Below, in pieces: positions 5,481-8,157 of a DNA stretch of 8,157 nucleotides (position 1 is the stretch's first letter; the number at the start of each line of letters is the position of its first letter). The position numbers and the translations under genes were made by a program. This stretch comes from Actinomycetota bacterium. Lineage in GTDB: Bacteria; Actinomycetota; UBA4738; HRBIN12. The stretch lies in NCBI GenBank assembly GCA_005883885.1, contig VAYF01000114.1, positions 1 through 8,157 on the forward strand, in the 5' to 3' direction. Below the pieces are notes generated by a model, which saw nothing but the letters and a program-made list of their open reading frames with translations, searched no databases and was not told where the DNA came from.

Positions 5481-6946
5481 CGGAGCTCTGCGACCTGACG
5501 GGCGCGGCGCTCTCGGCGAAGCTCGCCGGTGGCGAGGTCTCGGCCGTCGAGATCTTGGAGTCTTCGCTGGGGCGCGCCGACGCGATCGACGATCGCGTCG
5601 GAGCGTTCCTGACGCGCACCCCGGAGCTCGCGCACGAGCGGGCGGAGGAGCTGGATGTGTACCGCGCGACGGGCGCCCCGCTGTCGCGCGTCGCCGGGAT
5701 CCCGACGGCGCTCAAGGACGTCTTCACGACGAACGGCGTCCGGACGACCTGTGCCTCGCGCATCTTGGAGAACTACGTGCCGCCGTACGACAGCACGGCA
5801 TGGGCTCGCCTGTCCGGTGACGGTGCGGTCCTCGTCGGCAAGACGAACTGCGACGAGTTCGCGATGGGCTCGTCCAACGAGAACTCGGCGTTCGGCCCCG
5901 TGCACAACCCGTGGGACCCCACGCGCGTCCCCGGCGGTTCCAGCGGCGGCAGCGCCGCCGCGGTCGCCGCCGGGGAGGCCGTCTGGGCCCTCGGGACCGA
6001 CACCGGCGGGAGCGTCCGTCAGCCTGCGTCGCTATGCGGCGTCGTCGGTCTGAAGCCCACCTACGGTCTGATCAGCCGATACGGGCTGATCGCGTTCGCG
6101 TCCTCGCTCGACACGGTCGGCACGCTGACGCGGAGCGTGCGCGACGCCGCGACGCTGCTGTCCGCGCTCGGCGGGAAGGATCCCCGCGACGCCACGAGCC
6201 TGGACGGCGACCGGCTCGACTACACGGAGGGCCTCGAGGACGGTGTATCCGGCCTTCGGATCGGCGTCGTGGCCGAAGCATCCGGTGAGGGGGTCGAGCC
6301 CGGTGTTCGGACTGCCGTCGAAGCCGCCGTCGAACGGCTTGCGGCCCTCGGTGCCGAAGTCGCGGAAGCGCATCTACCCCACGCGGAGTACGCCCTGTCC
6401 GCGTATTACCTGATCGCTCCGAGCGAGTGCTCCTCGAACCTCGCGCGCTACGACGGCGTGCGGTACGGGCTACGCGCGGGCGGAGCGCATGCCGACAGCA
6501 TCGGGATGATGTTCGAGACGCGCGGAGAGGGCTTCGGCGCCGAGGTCAAACGCCGGGTGATGCTCGGCACGTACGCGCTGTCGGCCGGCTACTACGAGGC
6601 CTACTACGGACAGGCGCAGAAGGTCCGGACGCTGATCATCCGGGACTACGAGGCCGCGTTCGAACGCTTCGACGTGCTCGCGTCACCCACGTCACCGACG
6701 ACCGCGTTCCCGATCGGCGCGAAGGTGGACGATCCGATGGCGATGTACCTGAACGATATCTTCACGATCCCGGCCAACCTCTCCGGGATGCCGGCGGTCA
6801 GCGTCCCGTGCGGCATGGATGGCCAGGGACTCCCGGTCGGTCTGCAGCTGACCGCGCCCGTGCTGGGCGAGCGGACGCTCTTGCTGGCGGCCTCAGCCCT
6901 CGAAGCCGATCTCGGCCTCAGCCTTCGTCCGCCGATCCTCCCCTGA
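5477..6946 (+). CDS. gatA: Asp/Glu-tRNA amidotransferase subunit A (GatA)
   Basis: This 489-residue amidase-signature protein is the glutaminase subunit of GatCAB: it releases ammonia from glutamine (or asparagine) and passes it to GatB. The Lys-cisSer-Ser triad is intact: Lys80 in PTALKDVF, Ser155 in GGSSGGSAAAVAAG (153-166) and nucleophile Ser179 in GTDTGGSVRQPA. These are one residue offset from the S. aureus numbering I recall. GatA-specific features include VKRRVMLGTYALSAGYYEAYY (around 357-377) and MYLNDIFTIPANLSGMP, with Asp427 probably holding the substrate amino group; these separate it from general amidases. Start at GTG 5477 overlaps the gatC stop by 4 nt, with GGAGA 7 nt upstream. 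Downstream, a minus-strand transporter remnant reads into the last ~54 nt of this gene. gatB follows only after a 222-bp gap, whereas gatA and gatB are often immediately adjacent. Confidence 0.97.
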   Translation: MTELCDLTGAALSAKLAGGEVSAVEILESSLGRADAIDDRVGAFLTRTPELAHERAEELDVYRATGAPLSRVAGIPTALKDVFTTNGVRTTCASRILENYVPPYDSTAWARLSGDGAVLVGKTNCDEFAMGSSNENSAFGPVHNPWDPTRVPGGSSGGSAAAVAAGEAVWALGTDTGGSVRQPASLCGVVGLKPTYGLISRYGLIAFASSLDTVGTLTRSVRDAATLLSALGGKDPRDATSLDGDRLDYTEGLEDGVSGLRIGVVAEASGEGVEPGVRTAVEAAVERLAALGAEVAEAHLPHAEYALSAYYLIAPSECSSNLARYDGVRYGLRAGGAHADSIGMMFETRGEGFGAEVKRRVMLGTYALSAGYYEAYYGQAQKVRTLIIRDYEAAFERFDVLASPTSPTTAFPIGAKVDDPMAMYLNDIFTIPANLSGMPAVSVPCGMDGQGLPVGLQLTAPVLGERTLLLAASALEADLGLSLRPPILP

Positions 6947-7126
6947 GGATCCGTCGCGAGCCGCGCCGGCCGCCGAGACGATCAGGGCGACGCTCGCCAG
7001 GATCACCGCCGCAGCCACCAGGATCTGCGTGGTGAGCGGCCCGTGGAGGACGAGCCACCCGAGGAACACGGCGACCACGGGGTCCACGGGGTTCACGTAC
7101 GCACAGGTGCTCGCGAGCGGATCCGC
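6893..7126 (-). pseudogene. 3' remnant of an EamA/DMT-family transporter gene
   Basis: Read on the minus strand, this stretch encodes LASTCAYVNP, then VVAVFLGWLVLHGPLT, then ILVAAAVILASVALIVSAAG. This is the C-terminal end of an EamA (drug/metabolite transporter) protein, normally AYVNPVVAVxLGWLLxGEPLT followed by the last membrane helix. Only about 75 residues remain of a protein usually near 300, because gatB occupies the other strand upstream. Signs of decay are an extra VDP from a 9-nt near-tandem duplication (7079-7087 and 7088-7096, 8 of 9 identical) and the conserved GE replaced by HG. The frame stays open and ends at TGA 6893-6895, inside the gatA 3' end. The minus frame is open upstream to 7303, but beyond about 7156 it is only antisense to gatB; a weak LSNAFPPE match near 7130-7156 may mean the remnant reaches the gatB promoter. 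The 222-bp gatA-gatB gap holds nothing else except that promoter. Confidence 0.7.
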
Positions 7127-7153
7127 CCAGGATTCGGGTGGGAAGGCGTTCGA

Positions 7154-7159
7154 TAGGCT
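7154..7159 (+). promoter_or_regulatory. Putative -10 box (TAGGCT) for gatB
   Basis: TAGGCT ends 9 nt before the gatB ATG and no Shine-Dalgarno lies between them. gatB therefore seems to have its own leaderless or near-leaderless promoter, needed because it is separated from gatA by the transporter remnant. No clear -35. Confidence 0.45.
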
Positions 7160-7168
7160 GTCCCGGCC

Positions 7169-8157
7169 ATGGCTTCGTGGGAGACGGTGATCGGGCTCGA
7201 GTGTCACGTCGAGCTCAACACCCGGACCAAGATGTTCTGCGGATGCCGCAACGTCTTCGGGGCCGATCCCAACACGAACACGTGCCCGATCTGCATGGGC
7301 CACCCCGGGTCATTGCCGGTCCCGAACGCCGAGGCGATCCGGCGCATCGTGAAGATCGGGCTCGCCCTCGACTCCACGATCGCGCCCCACTCGCTGTTCC
7401 ACCGCAAGAACTACTTCTATCCGGACATGCCGAAGAACTACCAGATCAGCCAGTACGACCTGCCCATCTGCGTCGGCGGGCATCTCGACATCGACCTCGC
7501 GGACGGGTCGACGAAGCGGATCGGGATCACGCGGGTGCACATGGAAGAGGACACGGGCAAGACGACCCACGGGTCCGAGTCCGGGCGGATCCACGAGGCC
7601 GAGTACGCGCTGATCGACTACAACCGCGCCGGCGTCCCCTTGGTCGAATGCGTGAGCGAACCGGACATGCGTGCGCCGGAGGAGGCGGCGGCGTACCTCC
7701 GCGAACTCCGCGCGACGCTCGAGGTGCTGGACGTCTCCGACGTCAAGATGGAGGAAGGGTCGCTGCGCTGCGACGCCAACATCAGCATCCGCCCGCCCGG
7801 ATCCGAGGTCCTCGGGACGAAGGTCGAGATCAAGAACATGAACTCGATCCGATCCCTCGAACGGGCGTTGATCTACGAGACGCAACGACAGGTCCGGGCG
7901 ACGGAGGCGGGGGAGCCGCTCGTGCAGGAGACACGACATTGGGACGAGGGCTCGGGCATGACGACCTCGATGCGTTCCAAGGAGGAGGCGTTCGACTACC
8001 GGTACTTCCCCGAACCGGACATCCCGCCACTGGAGCCCTCGGATGGATGGATCGACGAGATCCGAGCGACCCTCCCCGAGCTTCCGCGCGCGCGTCGCGC
8101 GCGCTACGAGGCCCTCGGCGTGCGATCCGAGGTCGTCCGGGTGCTGGTGGCCGATCG
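7169..8157 (+). CDS. gatB: Asp/Glu-tRNA amidotransferase subunit B (GatB), 3' end missing
   Basis: The frame is open from ATG 7169 to the right edge, giving the first 329 residues of GatB (family about 470-500). GatB binds the misacylated tRNA, phosphorylates the Glu/Asp side chain with ATP and amidates it with ammonia from GatA. It opens with VIGLECHVEL, with probable metal ligands Glu11 and His13. Cys24, Cys26, Cys39 and Cys42 (FCGC and CPIC) form a zinc site of the kind present in many but not all GatB proteins. Further signatures are HRKNYFYPDMPKNYQISQYD (78-97), RVHMEEDTGKTTH, GVPLVECVSEPDM, KVEIKNMNSIRSLERA and MRSKEEAFDYRYFPEPD. The catalytic cradle is complete as far as visible. The C-terminal helical and YqeY-like tail domain that contacts tRNA lies beyond the window. 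The ATG is supported by the family N-terminus and by the TAGGCT box upstream. Confidence 0.96.
   Translation, partial: MASWETVIGLECHVELNTRTKMFCGCRNVFGADPNTNTCPICMGHPGSLPVPNAEAIRRIVKIGLALDSTIAPHSLFHRKNYFYPDMPKNYQISQYDLPICVGGHLDIDLADGSTKRIGITRVHMEEDTGKTTHGSESGRIHEAEYALIDYNRAGVPLVECVSEPDMRAPEEAAAYLRELRATLEVLDVSDVKMEEGSLRCDANISIRPPGSEVLGTKVEIKNMNSIRSLERALIYETQRQVRATEAGEPLVQETRHWDEGSGMTTSMRSKEEAFDYRYFPEPDIPPLEPSDGWIDEIRATLPELPRARRARYEALGVRSEVVRVLVAD

Noticed and set aside
7157..7303. Upstream part of the minus-strand frame that contains the EamA remnant
   Set aside because: It is mostly antisense to gatB and has no transporter-like residues, so it was not included in the pseudogene.
1..8157. CRISPR array, tRNA/rRNA genes, insertion sequences, toxin-antitoxin or defence genes
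   Set aside because: No spaced repeats, cloverleaf, transposase motifs or terminal inverted repeats were seen by reading both strands.

Overview
The window looks like chromosomal housekeeping DNA from a high-GC bacterium. I infer an actinobacterium-like lineage (Actinomycetota), probably not a well-studied genus. The reasons are strong G/C bias at third codon positions, frequent GTG starts, several starts that look leaderless behind TAnnnT hexamers, and an indirect-pathway gatCAB locus next to mnmA and ligA. This placement is by inspection only; no search was run.

Layout. On the minus strand at the left edge is the 5' part of a PabB-type aminodeoxychorismate synthase gene, which runs off the window. 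A short divergent promoter region (about 361-422) separates it from a plus-strand run: mnmA (423-1496), a UPF0280/ApbE-like gene (1534-2211), ligA (2208-4241), folD-like (4238-5164), gatC (5187-5480), gatA (5477-6946) and gatB (7169 to the right edge, incomplete). Between gatA and gatB, on the minus strand, lies the 3' remnant of an EamA/DMT-type transporter gene. No tRNA, rRNA, CRISPR array, insertion sequence or convincing intrinsic terminator was seen.

How the genes fit together. MnmA thiolates wobble U34 of tRNA. GatCAB amidates Glu-tRNA(Gln) and/or Asp-tRNA(Asn). LigA seals DNA nicks. PabB supplies the p-aminobenzoate precursor of folate, and FolD interconverts one-carbon folates. The locus therefore mixes tRNA quality, DNA replication and folate metabolism. 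Two classes of gene start alternate. Genes preceded by a gap (pabB, mnmA, UPF0280, gatC, gatB) have a TAnnnT hexamer 6-9 nt before the start codon and no Shine-Dalgarno, which suggests leaderless transcripts. The three overlapping genes (ligA, folD, gatA) start at GTGA stop/start overlaps, and two of them have a GGAGA Shine-Dalgarno 7 nt upstream.

Most of the window is ordinary. The points most worth a second look are: the FolD homologue has lost the canonical cyclohydrolase Lys and Gln and has Asp changed to Glu; a decayed EamA gene is wedged between gatA and gatB; the start-site architecture is consistent across the window; MnmA is of the CxxC type; and the start of pabB carries a perfect 15-bp inverted repeat. 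I see no sign of a defence system or other clearly new multi-gene system.
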